Source: CAVVYV01 sp963818205 (lineage in GTDB: Bacteria; Actinomycetota; Thermoleophilia; Solirubrobacterales; 70-9). From it: a DNA stretch of 64,000 bases. Location of the stretch: NCBI GenBank assembly GCA_963818205.1, contig CAWFRG010000009.1, positions 310,001-374,000 of the forward strand, in the 5' to 3' direction. Every line of letters starts with the position of its first letter. Position 1 is the first letter of the stretch. The notes beneath the pieces are model-generated. The model made no database searches, was not told where the DNA came from, and saw only the letters and a list, made by a program, of their open reading frames with translations. Positions 1 to 6,843 of the stretch are shown piece by piece. Made by a program: the position numbers and the translations under genes.

Positions 1-1199
1 TTGAAGCGGTTCCTCCTAGCATGAAGGGCTACGAGGCCACCCTCGTCATCAACGTCACCGACATCAACGACAAGATCTACGACGCGGCCCGGGAGGCGGG
101 AGAGCCGTCGGCGGAGTTCGCGGCGGAGATGACCGCCGCCTACCTCGAGGACACCGACGCCCTCGGTCTGGGCAGGCCCGACGCCGAGCCCTTGGCCAGC
201 GAGACGATCAGGGAGATCGTCCAGCTGATCGAGGCGCTGATCGCCTCGGGCCACGCCTACCAGGCGAACGGCGACGTCTACTTCCGGGTCCGCAGCTTCG
301 ACGGCTACGGCAAGCTCTCCAACCGCGACCCCGAGGAGATGGACCAGGGCGAGGAGGCGGGGACCGAGTCCTTGAAGGAGGACCACCTCGACTTCGCCCT
401 CTGGAAGGGGCATAAGGAGGGCGAGGACACCTCGTGGGACTCGCCCTGGGGAAAGGGCCGCCCCGGCTGGCACATCGAGTGCTCGGCGATGGCCGAGAAG
501 GAGCTCGGCCCCGACTTCGCGATCCACGGCGGCGGCATCGACCTGGTCTTCCCCCACCACGAGAACGAGATCGCCCAGACCGAGGCGGCCCGCGGCGTCC
601 CCCTCGCCCGGATCTGGATGCACAACGGGCTGGTCCAGCTCGACGAGGAGAAGATGTCGAAGTCGGTCGGCAACATCTTCCAGCTCTCCGAGGCGCTCGA
701 GCGCTTCGGCGCGCCGGCGGTGGTCGCCTACCTCGCCTCGGGCCACTACCGCCAGCCGCTCGCCTTCTCCGAAGAGGCGCTGCAGGAGGCGGCCGCCCGG
801 GTGGAGCGGATCCGCAACTTCCTGATCGATGCCCCGGGCGGAGAGCCCGATTCCTTCATCGCCGAGAAGCGCGAGGCGTTCCTCGCTGCGCTCGCCGACG
901 ACTTCAACACCCCGCAGGCGTTCGCCACCCTGTTCGAGATCGTCGCCGAGGGGAACAAGCGGGAGCTGCCCGGCGCTCGGGGCGCCCTCGAGGAGCTGTT
1001 GCCGCTGCTCGGCCTCGACTCCCTGCTGAGCGAGGACGAGGCGCCGCCGCCGGAGGCGGAGCAATTGCTCGCCGAGCGCCAGGAGGCGCGAGCCGCTAAG
1101 GACTTCGAGCGCGCCGACGCGATCCGCGAACAGCTCGCCGGAATGGGCTGGGAGGCCCGCGACGAGGCAGGCGGCGCCCGGCTCGTGCGGAAGCGCTGA
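1..1199 (+). CDS. cysS: Cysteinyl-tRNA synthetase, 5' end outside the window
   Basis: Class I aminoacyl-tRNA synthetase that charges tRNA-Cys in the cytoplasm. Visible are the HIECSAMA zinc/adenylate region, the PHHENEIAQTEA motif and the KMSKS loop (EEKMSKSVGN), followed by the DALR-like helical end. About 390 of the usual 460 residues are present; the HIGH motif lies upstream of the window. The first bases read LKRFL in frame 1 (bases 1-15), but the rest of the protein (MKGYEATLVINVTDINDKI) is in frame 3. Family proteins run straight through this stretch, so a 1- or 2-base indel sits at about 16-20. The next gene follows after 3 bases. Confidence 0.95.
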   Translation, partial: EAVPPSMKGYEATLVINVTDINDKIYDAAREAGEPSAEFAAEMTAAYLEDTDALGLGRPDAEPLASETIREIVQLIEALIASGHAYQANGDVYFRVRSFDGYGKLSNRDPEEMDQGEEAGTESLKEDHLDFALWKGHKEGEDTSWDSPWGKGRPGWHIECSAMAEKELGPDFAIHGGGIDLVFPHHENEIAQTEAARGVPLARIWMHNGLVQLDEEKMSKSVGNIFQLSEALERFGAPAVVAYLASGHYRQPLAFSEEALQEAAARVERIRNFLIDAPGGEPDSFIAEKREAFLAALADDFNTPQAFATLFEIVAEGNKRELPGARGALEELLPLLGLDSLLSEDEAPPPEAEQLLAERQEARAAKDFERADAIREQLAGMGWEARDEAGGARLVRKR

Positions 1200-1202
1200 G
1201 CG

Positions 1203-1886
1203 GTGCCCGCGGCGAAGGACGATCGCGGGCGCGAGTTCATCTACGGGCGCCGCCCGGTAGCCGAGGCCGAGCGCGGCCGCCGGCGGGTCCACAAGGTCTG
1301 GCGGGCGCCGGAGACGCCGGCCGAGGAACTCGAACGGCTCTGCGGCTCGCCCGAGCACCAGGGCGTCGTCGCCGAGGTCGATCCCTACCCCTACGCGGAT
1401 CCGACCTCCCTCTTCGAGGCGGACGATGGGCAGGGCCTCGTCGTCGCCCTCGACCAGATCCAGGACCCTCACAACCTCGGGGCGGTCTGCCGCGCCGCCG
1501 AGGTTGCCGGCGCCGGCGGGGTCGTCATCCTCGAGCGCCGAGCGGCGTCGGTCACCCCGGCCGCATGCAAGGCGTCGGCGGGAGCGGTCGAGCACTTACC
1601 GGTTGCACGGGTGCGGAACCTCGCCGATTGGCTCGGCGATGCGAAGCAATCCGGAGCATGGATCTACGGCGCCGCTGCCGAGGCGCCGAAGCGCTACACC
1701 GACCTCGACTGGGTCGGGCGCGCGGTGCTGGTGCTCGGTTCGGAGGGAAAGGGGATCCGGAAGCGGGTCGCCTCGAAGTGCGACGAGCTCGTCTCGATCC
1801 CAACCAAGGGTCGGGTCGCGTCGCTCAACGTCTCGGTCGCCGCGGCGGTGATCCTTTTCGAGGCCGTTCGCCAGCGGGCCAGCTAG
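1203..1886 (+). CDS. rlmB: 23S rRNA (guanosine-2'-O-)-methyltransferase, RlmB/TrmH (SpoU) family
   Basis: Transfers a methyl group from SAM to a ribose 2'-OH in RNA; the RlmB subgroup acts on 23S rRNA G2251. 227 residues. The N-terminal substrate-binding part begins with the typical FIYGRRPVAEA. The SPOUT knot follows with motif 1 (DPHNLGAVCRAAE, catalytic Asn and Arg), motif 2 (LGSEGKGIRK) and motif 3 (RVASLNVSVAAAVILFEA). The GTG start is 3 bases after the cysS stop, and the cysS-rlmB order is common in Gram-positive bacteria. The exact target base is inferred from family membership. Confidence 0.92.
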   Translation: MPAAKDDRGREFIYGRRPVAEAERGRRRVHKVWRAPETPAEELERLCGSPEHQGVVAEVDPYPYADPTSLFEADDGQGLVVALDQIQDPHNLGAVCRAAEVAGAGGVVILERRAASVTPAACKASAGAVEHLPVARVRNLADWLGDAKQSGAWIYGAAAEAPKRYTDLDWVGRAVLVLGSEGKGIRKRVASKCDELVSIPTKGRVASLNVSVAAAVILFEAVRQRAS

Positions 1887-1913
1887 GCGGCAGCGAGCCG
1901 GACGAACGGCCTC

Positions 1914-2480
1914 TCAGGCGGCGGGCACCTCCGCCGCCTGAGACTGCTCGGCCTGGGAGACCAGCTCGGCGAGGGTCTCCTCGAGCTGCTCGTGAAGCTC
2001 CAGATCCGCGAGCCGTCCATCCTCGGTGAAGGCGGCATCCGCCTTTGCCACCGGCAGGTCGCGGTCGATCACCCTCGCCCCGATGGCGCCGAGGACCTTG
2101 CGGGTCTCGGCCTGCGCCCAGACGGCGCCGAACATGCCGGTGCTGGCCCCGACGACCGCCACCGGCTTGCCCTGGAAGGCGCTCTGGTTTGCTGGACGCG
2201 ATGCCCAGTCCAGTGCGTTCTTCAGCACGCCTGGGATCGAGGAGTTGTATTCGGGGGTGGCGATCAGGATCGCGTCGGCCTCCTTGATCGCCTTGCGCAG
2301 CCGGCGGACGGCGACCGGGGCCCGGTCGCCGTCGTCGTCCGCGTCATAGGCCGGGACGGCCTTGAGCCCGTCGAAGGGCTCAAGCTCGGCGGGCGGCGGC
2401 AGCAATTCGCCCGCCGCCCGCAACAGCCTGGCGTTGTGGGAGCCGCGCCGTAGGCTGCCTGTGATTCCCAGCACGCGCAT
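1914..2480 (-). CDS. NADPH-dependent FMN reductase / quinone reductase
   Basis: 188-residue flavodoxin-fold enzyme of the SsuE/ChrR/NQO family, which uses NAD(P)H to reduce quinones, azo compounds or metals through bound FMN. The N-terminal GITGSLRRGSHN is the phosphate-binding loop and TPEYNSSIPGVLKNALDW is the family signature. The ATG is preceded by GGAGG at 7 bases and lies 2 bases after the yceI stop, so it is the second gene of a yceI-reductase operon. The last 20 residues are a low-complexity tail. The divergent MarR regulator at 3090 is the likely controller. The true substrate cannot be read from sequence. Confidence 0.88.
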   Translation of the reverse strand: MRVLGITGSLRRGSHNARLLRAAGELLPPPAELEPFDGLKAVPAYDADDDGDRAPVAVRRLRKAIKEADAILIATPEYNSSIPGVLKNALDWASRPANQSAFQGKPVAVVGASTGMFGAVWAQAETRKVLGAIGARVIDRDLPVAKADAAFTEDGRLADLELHEQLEETLAELVSQAEQSQAAEVPAA

Positions 2481-2482
2481 CG

Positions 2483-3028
2483 CTATGCCTCCGTTACGAG
2501 CTCCAGATGGACGGTGAGGGTGACCTCGTCGCCGAGGACATTGCCGCCGTCCGGGAGCTCCATTTGCCAGTCGAGGCCGTAGGCATGGCGGTTCAGCTTG
2601 GTCTCAAGGTCGAGCCCGATGCGCTCGTTGCCCTGCGGGTCCTCAACCGGACCGGTGATCTGGCCACGAGCCTCCACCGGCTTGGTGACGCCCTTGACCG
2701 TGAGCTCGCCGTCGATCACGATCTGCTCGCCCTCGCGGACGATCCGGCTCGAGTCGAACTTGATCTCGGGATTGCGCTCGCTGTCGAAGAACTCCGGCGA
2801 GAGCAGGTGGCTGTAGAGGTTCTCCTCGTCCACGCCGACGCTCTCGACCGGAACCCGGCCAGCGAGATGCGGCTCTCCCGAGGCATCGCTCAACTCGGCC
2901 TCGAACTGACCGAAGCTACCGCGGAAGGTGCCGACCATGTGCTTGACGGTGAACCCCGCGCTGGAGTGGATCGGGTCGGACTTCCAGACGCCTGTCGGAA
3001 TGGTTGACTCTGTCTGCGTTGTGCTCAT
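2483..3028 (-). CDS. YceI family lipid-binding protein
   Basis: About 181 residues of the YceI lipocalin-like family, which binds polyisoprenoids or similar lipids. The N-terminal WKSDPIHSSAGFTVKHM and the later RNPEIKFDSSRI are typical. I chose the ATG at 3028 (MSTTQTE) over the longer ORF start at 3067 because AAGGAG stands 8 bases upstream of it and the longer start would lie in the promoter. No signal peptide is visible, so it is probably cytoplasmic. It is first in an operon with the FMN reductase and divergent from marR. A promoter reading TTGAGG-16 bp-TAAACT (3101 to 3074, minus strand) overlaps two operator-like palindromes. Confidence 0.9.
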   Translation of the reverse strand: MSTTQTESTIPTGVWKSDPIHSSAGFTVKHMVGTFRGSFGQFEAELSDASGEPHLAGRVPVESVGVDEENLYSHLLSPEFFDSERNPEIKFDSSRIVREGEQIVIDGELTVKGVTKPVEARGQITGPVEDPQGNERIGLDLETKLNRHAYGLDWQMELPDGGNVLGDEVTLTVHLELVTEA

Positions 3029-3059
3029 TTGAACTACTCCTTCGAGTGGGGTAAACTTC

Positions 3060-3101
3060 TTGATCACTCAAAGAGTTTAGCAGAATAACTTGAGTCCTCA
3101 A
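3060..3101. promoter_or_regulatory. Paired TTGA-N4-TCAA operators in the yceI/marR divergent promoter
   Basis: Two perfect inverted repeats of the same form lie 30 bp apart: TTGATCACTCAA (3060-3071) and TTGAGTCCTCAA (3090-3101). On the minus strand the second overlaps the -35 (TTGAGG) of a yceI promoter whose -10 is TAAACT (3079-3074), and the first sits near the expected transcription start. On the plus strand TTGATC-17 bp-GAATAA could drive marR. Three helical turns of spacing fits two dimers of the adjacent MarR protein on one face of the DNA. That the MarR binds here is inference. Confidence 0.6.
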
Positions 3102-3566
3102 CAATTGACAACTAAAACATCTCCGGCGACGGTTGCGTTCACCCGGCTCCTTGACGCGCGCGCGATGCTGATCAGAGAGCTGAACGCCTCCCTTGTCGCT
3201 CAACACGGGCTGACCCTGAACGACTACGGAGCGCTGCTCCTGCTCTCGCGGGCGGGGGACGAGGGGATGCGGCGGATCGACCTGGCGCACGAGCTGCAGC
3301 TCTCGCCATCGGGAATCACCCGGCTGCTCGAGCGGCTCGAGGACCAGGGGCTGGTCGGGAAGGGCGCCTGCAAGGAGGACGCCCGCGTCAGCTATGCGGT
3401 GCTGACCGACGCCGGCCTGACCAAGCTGAAGGAATGCGCGCCGGGACATATCGCGGATATCGAGAAGCGGCTCGGTGCCGTCCTCGACGACGCGGAGATG
3501 AACACACTCGCCGAGTTGCTTGGCCGCCTCGGCGGGCGCGAGCAGAACTGCGCAGCCGACGAGTAG
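3090..3566 (+). CDS. MarR family transcriptional regulator
   Basis: About 150-158 residues with a winged helix: the recognition region reads RIDLAHELQLSPSGITRLLERLEDQGLV, followed by the wing (CKEDARVSYAVLTDAG). MarR proteins are dimeric repressors that usually sense phenolic ligands or oxidants. The start is not settled: TTG 3090 lies inside an operator half-site and TTG 3105 is in the same frame; neither has a clear ribosome site. It is divergent from the yceI-FMN reductase operon, which it probably represses together with itself. One cysteine (GACKED) lies near the wing and one (KECAPG) in the C-terminal helix, so redox sensing is possible but unproven. Confidence 0.9.
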   Translation: MSPQQLTTKTSPATVAFTRLLDARAMLIRELNASLVAQHGLTLNDYGALLLLSRAGDEGMRRIDLAHELQLSPSGITRLLERLEDQGLVGKGACKEDARVSYAVLTDAGLTKLKECAPGHIADIEKRLGAVLDDAEMNTLAELLGRLGGREQNCAADE

Positions 3567-3712
3567 GCGCGCGGCATCCGGGCCATCCGGGCGCGCGCTG
3601 GGCGACGCACCAAGTACCAGGGCACGCGGACGGAGCACGCGTTTCGAGCCGGCCTCCGGGTCCTTCCAGGCACGGATCCTGCAAGCAATCTTGCGTCGGG
3701 TCCGAACGTTGA

Positions 3713-3775
3713 TTGACATTGGCGATCGGCCGCCCTACTCTGCGCCGACGAGGGTGAACCTCAGGTTGAACCTGA
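3713..3775 (+). promoter_or_regulatory. Promoter of the sigma factor gene with a 15-bp palindrome downstream
   Basis: TTGACA (3713-3718) and TACTCT (3736-3741) are 17 bp apart and form a good housekeeping-type promoter. About 15-20 bp beyond the -10 is a perfect palindrome, TCAGGTTGAACCTGA (3761-3775), preceded by a further AACC half-site (3757-3760). Its form recalls MerR/SoxR-type operators, though those normally lie between -35 and -10. It could be a repressor site or a short hairpin in the leader. No MerR gene is in the window. Confidence 0.5.
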
Positions 3776-3850
3776 TGGAAGCACCCCCGAGAAGGCGCGT
3801 CCAGGGGAGGTACGGAGCGCCACAGGAGACCACCGTCAAAGGAGGCCGCT

Positions 3851-4549
3851 GTGGCTGTACCCACCCCAAGCACCGAAGAGCAGGCCGTCGTCCAGGCGCG
3901 GAACGTTCCCCAGGGGGAGAGGAGCGCCGGGCCGGGCCCCGACGACGAGTTCCTCGTCGCCCTCGCAAAGAACGGCCGGACCGACGCCTACGACCAGTTG
4001 GTGCGGCGCTACCGCCGCTTCGTCCGGGTCAAGTCCTCGTCCTACTTCCTGCTCGGCGGCGACGCCGACGACCTCATGCAGGAGGGGATGCTGGGCCTGT
4101 TCAAGGCGATCCGCGACTACCGCCCCGAGCGCGAGGCGAGCTTCCGGGGCTTCGCCGAGCTCTGCATCACCCGCCAGATCATCACCGCGGTGAAGACGGC
4201 GACCCGCAACAAGCACACGCCGTTGAACCAGTACGTCTCGTTCAGCCAGACGCCGGCCGCCGCCGGGCCCGACTCCGACACCACCTTGGAGGAGGTGCTG
4301 CCCGGCCCGCTGGTGCGCGACCCGGTCAACCAGGTGATCGCGGGCGAGGAGCTGGAGAGCCTTGTCTCCTGCCTGACCAGCGTCCTCTCCGAGCTCGAGA
4401 GCCATGTGCTCGCCCTCTACCTCGATGGCCACTCATACGAGGTGATCGGGGAGCGGCTCGAGTGCGACACGAAGACGGTCGACAACGCACTCCAGAGGGT
4501 CAAGCGCAAGGTCGGCATCCACCTCGCATCCCGCGCGGTGAAGATCTAG
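3851..4549 (+). CDS. RNA polymerase sigma factor, SigH (Spo0H)-like
   Basis: 232 residues. Sigma-70 region 2 (YDQLVRRYRRFVRVKSSSYFLLGGDADDLMQEGMLGLFKAIRDYRP) is followed by FAELCITRQIITAVKTATRNKH and a region 4 helix-turn-helix ending NALQRVKRKVG. These stretches closely resemble the Bacillus Spo0H family rather than ECF factors. The GTG start has AAAGGAGG five bases upstream. The N-terminal 35 residues are a Gly/Pro-rich linker. A -35/-10 pair and a palindrome lie upstream and a strong terminator follows, so it is monocistronic. No anti-sigma gene is adjacent. The target regulon is unknown; in actinobacteria this type need not mean sporulation. Confidence 0.88.
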   Translation: MAVPTPSTEEQAVVQARNVPQGERSAGPGPDDEFLVALAKNGRTDAYDQLVRRYRRFVRVKSSSYFLLGGDADDLMQEGMLGLFKAIRDYRPEREASFRGFAELCITRQIITAVKTATRNKHTPLNQYVSFSQTPAAAGPDSDTTLEEVLPGPLVRDPVNQVIAGEELESLVSCLTSVLSELESHVLALYLDGHSYEVIGERLECDTKTVDNALQRVKRKVGIHLASRAVKI

Positions 4550-4582
4550 CGGGACCCACCTCACACACAGGCACGGCACGAG

Positions 4583-4615
4583 CGGCCGCCCCGAAACGGG
4601 CGGCCGTTCACTCTT
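4583..4615 (+). terminator. Rho-independent terminator of the sigma factor gene
   Basis: A perfect 9-bp stem, CGGCCGCCC (4583-4591) with GGGCGGCCG (4598-4606), closes a six-base loop CGAAAC and is followed by the T-rich stretch TTCACTCTTC. It begins 34 bases after the sigma factor stop codon. Confidence 0.8.
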
Positions 4616-4661
4616 CATGAAACGGGTTGCCCCTCGGCTTCGCCTGCGGGGCACCCTCGCG
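4614..4661 (-). repeat. Hairpin repeat, copy A
   Basis: On the minus strand, starting right after the TGATAA at the end of the gene at 4665, the sequence reads CGAGGGTGCCCC, a loop GCAGGCGAAGCCGA, then GGGGCAACCCGTTTCATG. The TGCCCC/GGGGCA stem differs from the CGCTCC/GGAGCG stem of copy B (12216), yet both pair perfectly. Copy C is at 42313. In this copy no gene starts at the terminal ATG; it runs into the opposing terminator. Confidence 0.65.
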
Positions 4662-4664
4662 TTA

Positions 4665-4985
4665 TCAGCGGCGGCGGAAGCGGCCGGCGAAGCCGGAGCG
4701 GGCCACCGTTCCGAGCAGCTCCCGGGGCTCGATCTTGCCCAGCAGCTGCTGCAGCTCGCGGCGCTCGCGGTTGTCGAGATTGGAGGGCCGCCCGCGCGAG
4801 CTCTTCACGATCTCGACCAGGCGCCGGCGCTCCTTCTCGCTGAGCCGATCGGTGAGGTGGTTCCGAATCGCAACCACCACCTCGGCGGCCGCCAGCAGCC
4901 AGGCTCCCCGGGCGAGCCAGCGCCCGCGCGCCGCCGCCCCACCGGGGCCGGTCAGCGACCGTGTCAGGTCCGTCAGGGGAGCCAC
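4665..4985 (-). CDS. Small hypothetical protein, 106 residues
   Basis: Unrecognised small protein, rich in Arg and Leu. A hydrophobic stretch around residues 24-40 (RGAWLLAAAEVVVAI) could be a weak membrane or buried helix. The basic, helical middle (TDRLSEKERRRLVEIVKSSRG, then NLDNRERRELQQLLGKIEP) looks nucleic-acid- or membrane-surface-binding, and the tail FRRR is basic. It converges on the sigma factor gene and shares the intergenic terminator region; hairpin repeat copy A follows its stop at once. Codon use matches neighbours, so I take it as real. Confidence 0.6.
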   Translation of the reverse strand: MAPLTDLTRSLTGPGGAAARGRWLARGAWLLAAAEVVVAIRNHLTDRLSEKERRRLVEIVKSSRGRPSNLDNRERRELQQLLGKIEPRELLGTVARSGFAGRFRRR

Positions 4986-5137
4986 GGCGCCCAGTCTAGG
5001 CAGGGGACGTCCGTCTGGGTGGGGCCAAGTCGATTACAGCCGCAGTCGATCCCTGCCGATGGAGCGGGAATGCCGAAGGCCAGTCGCTTGATCGTCGTCC
5101 TCGCGGCCACCCTCCTGCTAGCCCTGTCGAGCAGTGC

Positions 5138-5278
5138 GTGGACGAAACAACTGAGTTTCTGCTCGACCCCGAGTTCGACGACTCCGGCGAAGACGAGGAG
5201 GAGGAGGGCTTAGCTCGGCAGGTAGGCCGCAGAGTGCCTTCTGTCACCAAAATGTCACGACTCGACGATGAGTCGTGA
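5138..5278 (+). CDS. Small acidic ORF coupled to the nuclease gene
   Basis: 46 codons from GTG 5138 encode a very acidic peptide (TEFLLDPEFDDSGEDEEEE near the start). Its stop overlaps the GTG of the following nuclease frame by four bases (GTGA, 5275-5278), as in translationally coupled pairs. An overlapping frame from ATG 5070 reads like a signal peptide (IVVLAATLLLALSSS) and runs out in low-complexity sequence; the two could be one secreted protein split by an indel near 5138. I cannot decide which is real. Confidence 0.3.
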   Translation: MDETTEFLLDPEFDDSGEDEEEEGLARQVGRRVPSVTKMSRLDDES

Positions 5279-5751
5279 CAGATAGCGTCCCCAGACTTCC
5301 TGCAGTGGAGACCAGGTTTCGCCTGAAGGCGCCTAGGCCAAGCTCTCATCCAGTCGATGTCGGCCTGCGAACTGAGGCCGCGATACTCGCCGAGCTGGTG
5401 CGACGTGGATACCAGGTCCTGGTCCCCTTCGGGACCAATCAGAGGTACGACCTGGTCCTCGAAATCGAGGGCCGGTTCGTCCGCGCCCAGTGCAAGACGG
5501 GTCGGCTGCAGGATGGGCGTCGTTCGATTCAGCACCACGAGCATTAGATCGAACACCCGGGGATCATTCTTTCGAGACTACGACGGTGAAGCCGAGATAT
5601 TCCTTGTCTACTGCCCCGAGAACAGACCGGATCTATGCTGTTCCCGTCGACGAAGCGCCAACCGGCATGGCTGTCTGCGGATTGAGCCCACGCGCAACGG
5701 GCAAGCCGAGACGGAATTCGCTGGGCTCGCGACTATGAGCTGCCCGCCTAG
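5275..5751 (+). pseudogene. Decayed PD-(D/E)XK endonuclease (group I intron-associated type)
   Basis: Pieces in three frames reassemble a small nuclease like Pfam PDDEXK_5 (group I intron-associated endonuclease): EAAILAELVRRGYQVLVPFG, then NQRYDLVLEIEGRFVRAQCKTG (catalytic D and QxK), then VVRFST, DYDGEAEIFLVYCPE, DRIYAVPVDEAP, LRIEPTRNGQAE and IRWARDYELPA. Breaks fall near 5510, 5630, 5660 and 5720. The stop codon TAG (5749-5751) lies inside the tRNA-Thr gene, so the last codons are shared with the tRNA acceptor and D regions. Four or more breaks in about 470 bases suggest true decay, though sequence error is common in this window. When intact it would cut DNA; its target is unknown. Confidence 0.7.
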
Positions 5752-5814
5752 CTCAATTGGTGGAGCACGTCACTTGTAATGACGAGAGTCCCGGTTCGAG
5801 TCCGGGGGCGGGCT
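5742..5814 (+). tRNA. tRNA-Thr (anticodon TGT)
   Basis: A complete cloverleaf: acceptor stem GCCCGCC/GGCGGGC, D arm GCTC...GGAGC, anticodon stem CGTCA/TGACG with loop CTTGTAA (anticodon TGT, reads ACA and probably other ACN codons), T arm CCCGG-TTCGAGT-CCGGG, discriminator T. CCA is not encoded. The 5' end overlaps the end of the nuclease pseudogene and the next gene's ATG comes two bases after the discriminator. Confidence 0.96.
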
Positions 5815-5815
5815 T

Positions 5816-6817
5816 ATGCAGGAGGTCAGCTGGCGGGACGACGCTCGGGGGCGTGCCGTGGTTCTCCGCGAGGGGCTGCTTGCCGACGCGCCGGAGCTGC
5901 TCGCCGAGGCCGGCTGGGACGAGTTCGACCTCCTGACCACGCAGCGGGCGCTCGAGGAGGCCTCGGAGCTCGATCAAGCGGCCGAGGCGACCCACCTCAT
6001 CCCAGCCGCGCAGGTGCCGGAGGCCGCCGCCGCGGTGCTCGAGGACGTCGGCTCGGACCGGCTGGTCGCTCTCGGCGGGGGCCGGGTGATCGACTCGGCG
6101 AAGGGGATCGCCGCGGTTCGCAGTGGGGAGGTGGCGGCGCTGCCGACCACCCTCTCGGGCGCGCCGATGACGGCGATCCACCGGCTGCCGTCCGGCCATC
6201 GGGCCTCCTCGAGCGTCCGCCCATCGCTGGTGCTTGCCGACCCGATCGTGATGACCAGCGCCCCCGAGCCCCAGCTGCGGGCCACCGCGATGAACGCACT
6301 TGCACACGCCGCCGAGTCGCTCTACACGCCGCTCGCGGACGAGGAGTCCCGCGAGGATGCCCTCCGGGCCGCGGAGCTGATCGCCCGCTCTCTCGACGCC
6401 GATCGCGCCGGCCGGAACCGCTCGGAGCTCGCCCTCGGCGCGCTGCTCGCCGGCTCCGCCGTCGACCGGGCCGGATTCGCCCTCCACCACGTGCTTGGGC
6501 AGACCCTGGTCAGGGTGCTGGACACCCCGCACGCGGAGACCTACGCGGCGCTGCTGCCGGCGACGATTGCGGCGATGCGGCAGCGCGCACCCGAGCAGAT
6601 CGAGGCGCTGGCGGTGGCGCTCGGAACAGATCCCGAGCGGATCGGCGACCGGATCAGGGAGCTGGCGGGCAACCGCCGCCTGGGCGAGCTGGGAGCCGAC
6701 CGCGACCGCATCGACGAGGTGATCGAGGTTGCGATCGCGAGGCCAGAGCTCTTCCAGATGACGCCCGGCGATCTCGAGCGCGCCGACCTCGAGGCGATCC
6801 TGCGCGCAGCCTGGTGA
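5816..6817 (+). CDS. Iron-containing alcohol dehydrogenase / maleylacetate reductase family
   Basis: 333 residues of the Fe-ADH superfamily, nearest in feel to maleylacetate reductases. The nucleotide-binding GGGRVIDSAKGIA, the substrate loop LPTTLSGAPMT, the first metal-binding stretch NALAHAAESLYTP and the later FALHHVLGQTLV with TPHAE carry the usual Asp/His ligands. The EVSWRDDARGRAV start matches the family N-terminus, which supports ATG 5816 even though it is two bases after the tRNA and has no ribosome site outside the tRNA. Translation may be leaderless after tRNA 3' processing. The substrate is not known. Confidence 0.85.
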   Translation: MQEVSWRDDARGRAVVLREGLLADAPELLAEAGWDEFDLLTTQRALEEASELDQAAEATHLIPAAQVPEAAAAVLEDVGSDRLVALGGGRVIDSAKGIAAVRSGEVAALPTTLSGAPMTAIHRLPSGHRASSSVRPSLVLADPIVMTSAPEPQLRATAMNALAHAAESLYTPLADEESREDALRAAELIARSLDADRAGRNRSELALGALLAGSAVDRAGFALHHVLGQTLVRVLDTPHAETYAALLPATIAAMRQRAPEQIEALAVALGTDPERIGDRIRELAGNRRLGELGADRDRIDEVIEVAIARPELFQMTPGDLERADLEAILRAAW

Positions 6818-6843
6818 GCAGCCTGTAACTGGCTGCACCTGGG

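Noticed and set aside
5070..5213. Signal-peptide-like ORF MPKASRLIVVLAA...
   Set aside because: Only the first 23 residues look protein-like, the rest is low complexity and overlaps the acidic ORF; kept only as an alternative reading.
4665..5270. Toxin-antitoxin reading of the acidic ORF plus nuclease
   Set aside because: Coupling fits, but the nuclease type is not a known toxin and the acidic ORF has no fold signature; reported only as a possibility.
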